The notes beneath the pieces were generated by a model that made no database searches, was not told where the DNA came from, and saw nothing but the letters and a program-made list of their open reading frames with translations. Below are positions 10,945 to 20,309 of a DNA stretch of 64,000 nucleotides, one piece after another. Each line of letters starts with the position of its first letter. The stretch's first letter is position 1. Made by a program: the position numbers and the translations under genes. This stretch comes from Lutraria lutraria (taxonomy: Eukaryota > Mollusca > Bivalvia > Venerida > Mactridae): NCBI GenBank assembly GCA_964023205.1, contig OZ026839.1, positions 18,940,386 through 19,004,385 on the forward strand. The letters are read 5' to 3'.

Positions 10945-11416
10945 TTACAATAAAGGTAATTCGATAAGTACAGGAAAACACGCATCACACAAATGTTTTA
11001 CTTTCTTGATACCCGTCATAAGGACGGTACCTGAATGAAAACACGTAAAATGAATAGCATCTTTAACAAACATGTCGGCTGGAAATCGTTCCGGTTCGTA
11101 GCTCCCTCGGTAGTATTTGACAATCCGGGACAGGTCTAGGGGTCCTTCTACTTTATATGAAGCGGATATGGTCTGGACATCTATACGTTTTAACTGTACA
11201 TTCCAACCCATTCTTTGTAAGACTAGAACATACCACCTAACGCGTCGCTTAGCTTGTTTAACAGAACTGGCCTTTCCGTTGACAATCATTTTGCCAGTAT
11301 GAAACAACATACAATGTCCACCGATCTTTCTACTTTACATTGGTGGCGCGTAATGAGAACTCCCTTAAGTCTATCTTACACCGTAGGTCCGTACACAACA
11401 CGATATTGTTAATCAT
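10945..11416 (-). pseudogene. TATA-binding-protein-like gene, frameshifted
   Basis: TBP binds TATA boxes and recruits RNA polymerase; its core is two imperfect direct repeats. The C-terminal part (from ATG 11310 to the stop at 10945, 121 codons) shows TBP signatures: 'F..GK' (FHTGKMIVNG), then SYEPERFPADMF where cellular TBP has SYEPELFPGLIY, then GTVLMTGIKK and CFPVLIE. In another frame, 11416-11333 encodes the start of the first repeat (NNIVLCTDL, KIDLREFSLRATN, matching the NIV...LDL..IAL.ARN region). Between them lie a stop at 11332-11330, a frame change and a missing piece of roughly 15-20 residues, so the copy is broken. The protein is core-only, with no N-terminal extension, like TBPs of some DNA viruses and archaea. 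Identification rests on motif order over both repeats and is fairly secure. Confidence 0.8.
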
Positions 11417-11771
11417 TATCCTTCTTGTAAGGGTTGTCGATTCAATATTCCAACTAATCTATTTACCGCTTCTCTAGCTTGTCTTCTTAGCTTTCTCAAT
11501 GTTAAGTATCAACCCACCTCGTTGGTTAGCGAGCATACCACAAATAAGAATCCGCACTTAATGATTAGATTACTAGTATATCACCCTGTTGATCAGTTAA
11601 TTGTCACAAATAGATTCGAATTAAATCGTTCAGGGGTTGTTTACAAAAGCAGCAGGCACCTTGACGTAGAAATCTGCATCCGCAAGAAGAACACAATGTA
11701 TGTCCGCAAGGTATCAAAGCAAGGAATCAAAATTACATTCAATGGTTTCGTTTGTAGAGGAAGTTATACCA
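11417..11771. other. Spacer between TBP-like and CARD-like genes
   Basis: A long plus-strand frame (11522-11869) begins at a TTG and overlaps the CARD gene on the other strand; it shows no recognisable domain. On the minus strand, TBP's own promoter would lie here, but I see no clear TATA or CCAAT box. Confidence 0.3.
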
Positions 11772-12145
11772 CTAATCGCCTCTTGGTTCTGAATCGCGAT
11801 CTGATGTGCACTGTTCCGTTTTGTTATGGAGGCTTGTCGCGATCTGATGATTCTGTGTTGTGGCACTGATATTAGACAAAAGAACTGTTACGATGTGGTT
11901 TAAATCGTTTTGCACTAGAGCCTCTACGAAATTCACGAAAGCGTGAGGACCTCTCCTTTGTACAGTGTCGAGCATTTTCCTGTTTATCGCCGATGTTGTC
12001 TTTTCGCTCTCTATTACTTCTCTCATACCCCGAGTCAAAATACCCTTTTCCGTTAGATAATCCATTATAAGACTGGTTTGTTAATTAGTCAATGAATTGA
12101 TCAGCATAGTCCATGCTTTTCTGATGGCTCTTCTGTGTTCTCCAT
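11772..12145 (-). pseudogene. CARD-like death-fold gene, decayed
   Basis: CARD domains are six-helix bundles that mediate contacts in apoptosis and inflammasome signalling. From ATG 12065 to 11772 (97 codons) the frame shows a CARD pattern: MDYLTEKGILTRGM (helix 2), IESEKTT, INRKMLDTVQRRGPHAF (the conserved 'LL..L..RGP.AF') and NFVEALVQND. A 30-residue polar tail follows. Helix 1 is found upstream in the same frame (WTMLINSLTN) but is cut off by a TAA. The first ATG after the TATA box (12145, in a good CACCATGG context) reads only 14 codons in a third frame, so at least one frameshift plus one stop separate the start from the body. In a viral setting such proteins usually modulate host death or immune signalling; here that is an inference for a broken copy. 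Confidence 0.7.
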
Positions 12146-12172
12146 GGTGTAGAGTGAATGTTAAAGAGTTCA

Positions 12173-12206
12173 GCGCTTATATAGTGGTGAGAGGATCCGA
12201 TTGGTC
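12173..12206 (-). promoter_or_regulatory. Promoter of the CARD-like gene
   Basis: Read on the minus strand, a CCAAT box (TGACCAATCGGATCC) is followed about 15 bp later by a TATA box (CTATATAAGCG). The first ATG lies about 30 bp beyond the TATA box. The compact layout resembles that of the PC4-like gene. Confidence 0.6.
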
Positions 12207-12361
12207 AGTTATTATTCAATATATTTATAGAACGACGTGTTCAATCTTGTTCTAAAAAATGTTTGGGTTACATTCGGGGCATTGTAACGCTCCAATCTGA
12301 TTCATGTGGTCACTCTGTAGGTAACAGGGCACCACACCGTCGAATTCGGGTATGGCTTTCC

Positions 12362-12523
12362 CTACTTCAGGGCTTTCCCTACTTCAGGTATCAGATTCTT
12401 CAAGCGCTGGTACTCTTCGGGTCGCAAACAAAGACCTTTCTTGGTAGGAACGACTTCGTTCTCAGGTTTCCAAAATTGCCTTATATCCAGGCACACATTC
12501 CCGGCTCCAATACTTAGGTACAC
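12362..12523 (-). pseudogene. PC4-like protein, C-terminal half (second PC4 domain)
   Basis: This minus-strand segment encodes 53 codons and a TAG stop at 12362-12364. It carries the core of a PC4/p15 coactivator domain: VYLSIGAGNVCLDIRQFW, then VPTKKGLCL and PEEYQRLKNLI. In PC4 the same order of strand, DIREY, 'P.KKG..L' and helix forms the single-stranded-DNA-binding dimer. The first residues of this second domain are on the other side of the 12524-15432 insertion. Removing the insertion and one copy of a 2-bp (AC/GT) duplication keeps the frame, which shows that the two halves were one gene. The plus-strand frame at 12263-12517 is its shadow. Confidence 0.75.
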
Positions 12524-15432
12524 CCCAGCAAACACTTGACGTTGTAAAAACGTTGTACAGACGTTGTACCCTGACGTTGGATGACCGTTGGATTTCGGTT
12601 GTAAATGAAAGTTTTTTAGACGTCATTTCCCGACGTCAATACAACGTCGTGTATACAACCAAAATCCAACGTGTTTTCAACCAAAATCCAACGTGTATAC
12701 AACCACAATCCAACCTGTATACAACCAAAATCCAACGTGTATACAACCAAAATCCAACCTGTATACAACCAAAATCCAACGTGTATACAACCAAACTCCA
12801 ACCTGTATGCAACCACAATCCAACCTGTATACAACCAAAATCCAACGTGTATACAACCAAAATCCAACCTGTATACAACCAAAATCCAACGTGTATACAA
12901 CCAAACTCCAACCTGTATGCAACCACAATCCAACCTGTATACAACCAAAATCCAACGTGTATATATTTACACGCCTGTAAGTAATTAAGGTGATTATATC
13001 AACAAAACTCAGGGATGTTCAAACAAAGAACATAATGACGCCAGTTACTATAATCCTGTATAATTAGTTCTTCATAAGGATACTGAACACTATTAAAATA
13101 ATATTGCTCAATAATTAATATGTCTGTAACATATATCAGAAAGTTCACTTTTAATCTCACAATACAACCTAGTCTATATTTATCATTTGAAATGTCAAAC
13201 AAAAAACAAATTTTGTTCACAATTTTTAATTAATATATCTAATTTATTCTTGCAAATTATTACATACACATGTAGACACGATTAATACCGTACATAAGTT
13301 TGTATAAACACACAGTAGATGATTATTCACTGATCATGAAAACTTAAGAATTCGTTTAAATGACATGTACAAAACAGTTAGAAACTAATAAATTAATCCC
13401 TCTGGATTTCCTGTCTGTGATTCTGGAGTCTACTTCAGTGGACAGGCCTGGCTGGCATCCTGTTCAGTTTCCTTTGACATAGACTTCATAGTATTTGCTG
13501 AAATAGTAAAAGAGCAAGCATATTCAGTCAGCGGGCATTTTCGGAAGTCATTTCATCTATCCAAGCTAGTAATTTTTACTATTTGAAAAATATACAGTCT
13601 TCTGTGATTCTGTTATCAATCTGCCATGATGAATACATATTAAATTTTTCTAAAGACTGGATTATACCAAGCAACAAAATCAAAGAGAAAATTACACAAG
13701 CTCACAGAAAACAGAACATGCAGAATTTATTCTTATTAATATAATATATACCTAATAATATTCAATATAGGCAAATGCAATCTCAAACGGTATTACTTAG
13801 ACATGCATTTTGCTATGAGAAAGCCCAGCATTTTTACTTAATCAGTGTTTGTATGATATTATGTTGTAGTCCTCATACATAATTTTACAACCATGACTGA
13901 ATTAATTACGGATTATTCAGAAATAAAAAATGATAAATTTACCTTGAACAACGCCAAACAAGCTTGACCTGTAGAATTCCATCGTTCCCAGTCATGTTAA
14001 ATTTGGACATCAATCTGTAAACAATTATAATAAACTATAAGTTAGAGCAAATGAACATGTATTACTTATTCAAAAAATTTGTAACTCGACACATGTACAT
14101 GGAAAATAAAACTATATTTATAAGAATTCAATGTAGTATCAACCAGTGATCATAACTCAAAAACACGTACATATATGTCAGGCATAATAAATCCAAACAT
14201 CCTTCTTAATTAAGTCTGAAGCATACAAGTTCCCCACACGAAATGAATAACATAATATTATCTCTCTCAAATTTTCATTAACACATTTCTTACGTGCATG
14301 AAGAACATTTGACCTGAGGACTCATCAATCAATTCGGGCACTGGCCAGTTTGGCAGTTGTCAGTAATAAAACCTTCTCTGGAATAGTTTCAAATTAAGTT
14401 CATGCTGTTTTTCATGCTCAATTTTGTTGGAAATAATGGACATTAAGACATGTACATGTAACTGATACCAGAACAGTGATTGTGAATATTTGTGTAGTCT
14501 TGAATTTAGACTTTACACAACAGATAGTTTAAAATGTAATTTCACCAGTTTTGTTTTACTTGATTTTTAAAGTGTAACAAAAGATGATCGCACTTTTAAA
14601 TAAAAATACATTTGAATACCTATAAGCGAACTTAAAAGCGACCAACACGATATTGGGTGCAATTTGTTATGAAATTGATTGCATGATTACTTGTTCGATT
14701 TAAAATAAAAGTTTGCTGAATTTCCGATTATATACTGCATGCATGTACATATGCATCTTTTTACTGTCATTCTTAATACTTATCAAAATTAAATCACACA
14801 TCAAATTAAATAATAAATTCCACTTACGTTAAAATCCGAATTTGACAGATCTTTTGTATCTTATCCCGAGATCTTTTCTTGGGACCGTTGAACACTATTC
14901 AATATAACCGTTGCTGGTAGTTTTGAATAACTAGATCTGTCCATTTTCATGTAAATTAAACGATTTTAATCCATTTATTTTGTAGGTTTTATGAAGAATA
15001 TTTTAAATTATTGTCGACAAACGTTTCTTTATTTAATTATTTTCAAATAGTACGTGTAGAAAAGAATTATCGTAAAATTCGAAATAACTGGACCCTCGAA
15101 GCGACGCCTATCGGTAATATGAAACATTTTAAGGGGAGTAAACATGTCCGAGTGTTTTGCTATTTTTAACTCATCCCTAACATAATAATATATGCCAAAG
15201 AACAAGGTTTATATGTTTCTTTTGTTGTTTTTTCATGACAATATTCAATTTTCGTTATGATTTCAACAAAATCATTATCTGACCATAATCCAACGTCATG
15301 CAGACGTCTTATTCAGACGTTGTATAGTCGTCGTGATTCTTACGTTGAATCAACGTTGGATTTAGGTCGCCGACGTCGCGACTTAAATACAACGCATATT
15401 CAACGTTGATACAACGTCGGGTGTTTGCTGGG
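12524..15432. mobile_element. 2.9-kb non-autonomous DNA element splitting the PC4-like gene
   Basis: The ends are inverted copies of CCCAGCAAACAC followed by repeated GACGTTGTA/CAACGTTG motifs (12524-12620 and about 15300-15432). The flanking bases AC on each side suggest a 2-bp target duplication. The interior has a 22-bp minisatellite near the left end and then about 2.3 kb of AT-rich sequence with no convincing gene (the small open frames lack any domain). CCCAGCAAACAC-ended repeats are, as I recall, common in molluscs. It sits inside a coding region, so it inserted after the cluster arrived or while it was decaying. Confidence 0.85.
12657..12965 (+). repeat. 22-bp minisatellite with 110-bp higher-order unit
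   Basis: About 13-14 copies of a 22-bp unit of the form CAACCAAAATCCAACSTGTATA are present. Because 22 is not a multiple of 3, all three frames on each strand are open, which produces several artefactual reading frames. A five-unit block is duplicated: CCAAACTCC occurs at 12791 and again at 12901, exactly 110 bp apart, with the same variant units around it. Confidence 0.9.
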
Positions 15433-15434
15433 AC

Positions 15435-15644
15435 GTTTCCTCCTAGGTGAGCCTTGTAGGCTTGTTTGAGTAGTAGTGCCTGGTCAGCGAACTCTAGCGC
15501 ATCGACTAAGTTCTTCCATCGCGTGAGACTGATCCCCTTCTTGGTGGGTTTGTCTTCACACCATTCCCTCATATCGACCATGCGTTCCCCTTCCCACTCT
15601 GTTACTTGAAGGTATCGACAGTTTCCCAATTCGAATTTGGTCAT
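15435..15644 (-). pseudogene. PC4-like protein, N-terminal half (first PC4 domain)
   Basis: PC4/p15 is a general transcription coactivator that binds single-stranded DNA. From ATG 15644, 70 codons run to the edge of the inserted element. The first domain is complete: FELGNCRYLQVTEWEGERM, VDMREWCED, PTKKGISLTRWKNLVDAL. Its last residues (AHLGGN) open a second domain whose remainder is at 12362-12523. The uninterrupted protein would have been 123 residues with two PC4 domains in tandem, whereas cellular PC4 has one and dimerises, so this version could form the dimer within one chain. Reading continues into the insertion for 41 unrelated codons, ending at 15309. A CCAAT and TATA promoter lies just upstream. 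Confidence 0.85.
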
Positions 15645-15697
15645 GTTGTCAGTATGAGTGCCAACAGTTGTGTGTGACTGTGGCTGCCGTACAACTG

Positions 15698-15740
15698 CAT
15701 TTATACACTACAGGCTAGGTCACTAATAGTTGATTGGTTG
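15698..15740 (-). promoter_or_regulatory. Promoter of the tandem-PC4 gene
   Basis: On the minus strand, a CCAAT box (CAACCAATCAAC) is followed about 25 bp later by a TATA box (TGTATAAATGC), with the ATG about 55 bp downstream of the TATA box. The arrangement is close to that of the CARD-like gene. Confidence 0.6.
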
Positions 15741-15909
15741 TCTATATTTAGAATGATATCATTTTATATTCATAGAATGCAAGTCCTAACATGTATTAAT
15801 CAATTCGTTGTATATGTTTAACGATATTCATCACATTGTCTCGCTGGCAGATGGGGCACTTGAAGGTATACCTGTATCCCATGACTATAATGATCCAGTC
15901 TTGTACCCC
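15741..15909. other. Spacer, nothing recognised
   Basis: AT-rich DNA between the PC4-like promoter and the next minus-strand gene. No motif stands out. Confidence 0.3.
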
Positions 15910-16101
15910 TTAAGCTAAAGGATAGGCGGTAATGACGACATTTCTCTTATTGTTGAAAATGACCCTCACCTTGCGCGTCAGAATTTTTGCGAATCCTAAA
16001 ACACCCATTTCTCTACTCATCTCCTTTTCGAACACTTTTTTATTCATTAGACACGATGTCATATCAGGATCACACAAACACTGATGAATACAATCCATCA
16101 T
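15910..16101 (-). CDS. Small protein with BECR/EndoU-like C-terminal motif, probably truncated
   Basis: From ATG 16101, 63 codons end in KVRVIFNNKRNVVITAYPLA. This 'RV.F.....VITAYP' ending is typical, from memory, of the last strands of BECR-fold ribonucleases (for example bacterial EndoU toxin domains). The N-terminal half has three Cys residues (CIHQCLC) and no clear match. A repeat copy begins only about 13 bp upstream of the ATG (16114), so the promoter and an original N-terminus may have been displaced. Strand and spacing fit the CARD and PC4 gene series. The family call rests on one motif and could be wrong; no catalytic residues are identifiable with confidence. Confidence 0.35.
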   Translation of the reverse strand: MMDCIHQCLCDPDMTSCLMNKKVFEKEMSREMGVLGFAKILTRKVRVIFNNKRNVVITAYPLA

Positions 16102-16113
16102 AATTGCTTTGTT

Positions 16114-16592
16114 AAATCAAAGCTCTGAAAGTTCTGCTGTTGTTCGGAACTACAAAACAGTCAACAGTTAATTTCTTTGTAGGGTGAGTTTTGGAAAATG
16201 AACGATAGTTCGCGCATGAATTATGATGCAGACTTAAGTACTACGAACGCTTTTCTACACCCGCTATGCAGTTGTTACAGTTGTTCCCGTTCCATGTGCT
16301 TTCAGTATTTTGATTAATGTTTCCCATCTGATCACCAAAAGTAGTTCAGCAATTAGCATAATATCATATAGTCTATATGCCTCTTTGTATACTCAACTTA
16401 TGCATAATGTAATATATCATACTTGAAGACATGCTCGAAGAAAAAGTTACCCGTTATAAGCATTAAATTAATCGATTAAAACTTCCCGATGAATCACTTT
16501 TTTTTTACTGTTCGGTATGCAGAAAAAATGAAATCTGAGCGATTGTTGAAATGTGATAATAACTTTATTGTTCGTACCGAACAACAAAAACA
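16114..16592 (+). mobile_element. GTTGTTCGG-family repeat, copy A (internally deleted)
   Basis: It starts AATCAAAGCTCTGAAAGTTCTG, then GTTGTTCGGAACTAC, and ends GTTCGTACCGAACAAC, so the short termini GTTGTTCGG are inverted. Compared with copy B (18451-19207), the left 380 bp and the last 100 bp match, and the middle block with TGACGTCA is missing. It abuts the small minus-strand gene at 15910-16101. Confidence 0.7.
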
Positions 16593-16792
16593 GAGTCAAC
16601 GGTATATCCGTGATGAGGTCTGATGCGGATATTCGGGTACATAATTCGGCCAATTTGGACATCTCTAGTACAAACCAATTGAATGTGTTTACATTAAGAG
16701 CTTTCGACTTCAACTAATCAGGACACAGGGTGATTTTTTCAATTATAAACATAATCACACATGGTCACAATTTTAATAAAAATGTAATAAAA

Positions 16793-18090
16793 ACAAGAGG
16801 GCCAAGATGGCCCTATATCGCTCACATGACAATCACTGTTCACTCATTAAAACATTGTTTTGAACCGGTGACCTAGTTTTTGACCCCAGATGACCCATGT
16901 TAGAACTTGTCCTACATATAAATAAGACAAACATTCTGACAAAATTTGGTGAAGATCCAATCAAAACCATGAAAACTACAGCATAGACAAGGTTTTCCTA
17001 AGATTTGACCTCGTGACCTAGTTTTTGACCCCAGACGACCTATGTTCGAATTTGTCTTACATATCATTAAGACAAACATTCTGACTAGGTTTGGTGAAGA
17101 TACGATCAAAATTTGACATCTACAGTTTTAATAAGGTTTTCCTAAGATTTGACCTTGTGACCTGGTTTTTGATCCTAGGTGACCTATATTTGAACTTGTC
17201 CTTACTATCATTAAGACAAACAATCTGACAAGGTTTGGCCAAGATCCAATTAAAACTATGACATTTAGAGCTTTTACAAGATTTTTACCTAAGATTTGAC
17301 TTGGTGACCCAGTTTTTGACCCCGGCTGACCCATGTTCAACCTTGACCCACATATCATTGAGGCAAACATTCTGACAAGGTTTGGTGAAGATCCAATTAA
17401 AACTGTGACATCTACAGTGTTAAAAAAGTTTTCCTAAGATTTGACCTGGTGACCTAGTTATTAACCCCAGATGACCCATATTTATACTTGACCGTTATAT
17501 CATTAAAACAAACGATTTGACAAAGTTTGGTGAAGATCCAATAATTACTGTGAAATCTACAGTGTTAACATGGTTTTTCATAAGATTTGACCTAGCGACC
17601 TAGTTTTTGACCCAAGATGACCCATGTTCGAACTCGTCCAAGATATTATGAAGACAAACATTCTGACAAGGTTTCACGATCATCCAATAAAAACAGTGAC
17701 TTCTAGAGTGTTCACAAGGTTTTCCAGCAATTTGCCCTAGTGACCTAGTTTTTCACCGGAAATGACCCATTATCAAACTTGACCTACATATTATTAAAAT
17801 AAACATTTTGACCAAGTTTCATGAAGATCCAGTCAAAACAGTGATTTCTAAAGTGTTCACAAGGTTTTCCCTTATTTGGCCCTGGTGACCTAGTTTTTTA
17901 CCCAAAATGGCCCAATATCGAACTCGTCCGAGATTTTGTTGATATTAACGTTCTGACCTAGTTTTGCTAAAATTGAACTAAAAATGTGGCCCCTAGTGTG
18001 GTCACAACATAAAGTTTGACGACGCACGACGCCGGACGGAGAGTGATCCTAATAGCTCACTTTGTCACTATGTGACATGTGAGCTAAAAA
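16793..18090 (+). repeat. Bivalve 'GAGGGCCAAGATGGCCC' tandem element, full copy
   Basis: It starts ACAAGAGGGCCAAGATGGCC and ends 'GCTCACTTTGTCACTATGTGACATGTGAGCT'. Between them are eight diverged units of about 146 bp, countable from the AAGACAAACATTCTGAC motif near 16925, 17071, 17214, 17360, 17505, 17651, 17797 and 17942. The start (GCTCACATG) and end (CATGTGAGC) are short inverted repeats. The 3' end includes a GC-rich 'GACGACGCACGACGCCGGACGGA' block. Minus-strand frames here are repeat artefacts, not genes. Confidence 0.85.
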
Positions 18091-18450
18091 CCAACCACAT
18101 ACGAGTACAAAATCATGTAAAATTTGACTATGGTACGAGTTGACCAAACTCAGTGTGATCAATTATTTACAGTCAAATAACTGAATTGAGTAAGCCTAAT
18201 ATGAGTCTTTGTTCCAAGAAATGTTGCAAACATGTTATAAAAAATACGTTCATAAAAATAATGACGATACAAGAAAAAAATATAGCTACGGTACGTGTTA
18301 ACTAAGGTACGAGTTGACTGGAAAGTAAATTACACAGTCTGAAACCACAATCACACAGGTATGATAGTTTGATGCTGAATCTACGAATATATACTTGAAT
18401 TCACACAATACGTAAATTAACTTCTCCAACTTTACATAAACCTTATATAA

Positions 18451-19207
18451 TCAAAGCTCTGAAAGTTCTGAAGTTGTTCGGAACTACAAATCAGTCAAAA
18501 GTTGATTTCTATGTAGGGTGAGTTTTGCTATACAGTTGTTACAGTTGTTCCCGTTCCATGTGCTTTCAGTACTTTGATTTATGTTTCCCATCTGATCACC
18601 AAAAGTAGTTCAGCAATTAGCATAATATTATGTATAGTTTACATTACCTGCCTCTTTGAATACTCAACTTATGCAGAATGTAATATATCATACATGAAGA
18701 CATGCTCGAAGAAAAAGGTTAAACGTTATAAGCATTAAATTAATCGATTAAAACTTCCCGATGAATCACTTTTTTAAATATCCGGCTGACTCACAGTTAT
18801 CATCGATTCATCCATGAATTCTATGATGACTTTATACGCTTACAATAGAAGCTAGGAACCAGACTAAATTAGCATATACAGCACGAGAATTATGACGTCA
18901 TCCTTCATTGAAATGGAGTACTGATAGTAATTATTGTAGTAACCCGAGGGAGAGGATTGTTAATTTGTTAAGATTTTTTACGACTGATTTGTATTGCTCG
19001 TTTACGATAATGCATAGCCATTTGATTCTGACTTAAATGCACGTAACATTTGAATTTGTATATTTAGCCATTGAAATGAAATATCGAAACTATATTCTTA
19101 GGCGGAAGCTAGGTTAATGGAAGCTGTTCGGTATGCAGGAAAAGTGAAAACTGAGCGATTTTTGAAATACGGTAATAACTTTATTGTTCGTACCGAACAA
19201 CAAAAAT
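18451..19207 (+). mobile_element. GTTGTTCGG-family repeat, copy B (longest)
   Basis: This 757-bp copy has the left end AATCAAAGCTCTGAAAGTTCTG..GTTGTTCGGAAC and the right end GTACCGAACAACAAAAA. The middle block 'AGAAGCTAGGAACCAGACTAAA..ATTATGACGTCATC' contains a consensus CRE (TGACGTCA) and is shared with copy C at 44209-44850. No coding capacity; a non-autonomous DNA element is the likeliest identity. Confidence 0.7.
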
Positions 19208-19591
19208 GCATGTTAATGCTCGAGGCTGACACTCCTGAGTATACACTGCAATTTAGTCAGTCTCGAAACAATAACTGCTGAAAAGGGTCTAAACTTAAAA
19301 TGGTCAAAACACTCAGGTATGAGTATACACTGCAAGTTAGAAAGTGCTCAACCACCCAAATAAAATGACAACAATTTTGAGCAACGCTGCAACTTAGGAT
19401 AATGTCCTTATTGTCATATAAACTCTAAGAGTTGGTCAGCTAGCTACCTAAATAATTTAGGTATTACCGCTACGAAGGCCTTCAACAGACTGACCAAAAT
19501 ACAAAGCTACACGCTGTTTAATACCCTGCGCTACATGTAAAATCAAAGCACTGAGAGTACTGCCAGGAACGAAGTTTACATATGTTAGATA
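19208..19591. other. Spacer with a duplicated motif
   Basis: The motif 'ACTC..GAGTATACACTGCAANTTAG' occurs at about 19228 and 19312, 84 bp apart. At 19542 there is a further 'AATCAAAGCACTGAGAGTACTG', a lone copy of the left end of the GTTGTTCGG repeat family. No gene recognised. Confidence 0.35.
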
Positions 19592-20234
19592 AAACCAGCC
19601 TTAACAAGAAAAACTATAACGAAACGTTACAGGTAGACGAATTACAAGAAGCATAGGTTTAAGTTTTTTTGTATGAAGTTGCTTTTTTTCATAAAGGATA
19701 TTGACAGTCTATCTTATTCATTCCTCCATTATGGAGAGTATAACATACTTACAAGTTATAGATATATCTAATACACATATATTGGCAATCATGAGTATTT
19801 GACAAATGAATACATTCATGCGTAGTTCACAAGTACCTGGTAATACCATACCATACATCAATGGAATAAAGTACACCCTAAATACTACCAATTTCACCAT
19901 AATCTGCTATGATATAACCACATTATACTTACTTCTAATGACGTTTCCGGTATTATGCCACAACAACTTATCTAGGTCAACATCATAGAACAATGCCTAC
20001 ATTACTTACTTACCTTTCAACAAAAGAGCAGACGAACACATTCATTCAAACACGACATGTTACGCGACGAATAGCCTGTCCAATGACTGACCAATCAAAT
20101 GACCGATATCACCATTAGCCAATCAAATGGCCAGGATTACCCAAAATAGTAATATATATATATATAGACAATATACTATATACCCGCAAACAACTATAAT
20201 AAACTAGTACCTATGACTAAAATTCGTCTAGAAA
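19592..20234 (+). repeat. Direct repeat, right copy
   Basis: A diverged copy of 10016-10490 in the same orientation, longer because of extra sequence around 19970-20100 and a (TA)n tract at 20153-20164. It retains the CCAAT box (TTAGCCAATCAAATG, about 20115-20129), a TATA-like box (ACTATATACCCG) and CTATAATAAACTAGTA. The protein end present at the left copy is not conserved. With the left copy it brackets the cluster, about 9.6 kb apart. Confidence 0.7.
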
Positions 20235-20309
20235 AAAAAAACATCATCAGCTCATGAACAAATTCTCAACAGGGGTGTTATCTTAATTATGAATTAGAAT
20301 TTGAGGGTC

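Noticed and set aside
11522..11869. 115-codon plus-strand frame
   Set aside because: It begins at TTG, overlaps the CARD-like gene antisense, and shows no domain.
12263..12517. 84-codon plus-strand frame
   Set aside because: Antisense shadow of the second PC4 domain, whose minus-strand reading matches a known family.
12553..12988. Several long overlapping frames on both strands, 92-143 codons
   Set aside because: All come from a 22-bp minisatellite, whose period makes every frame open; the peptides are low-complexity repeats.
16912..17370. Two minus-strand frames with similar peptides
   Set aside because: They repeat with the 146-bp tandem unit of the bivalve repeat and have no independent support.
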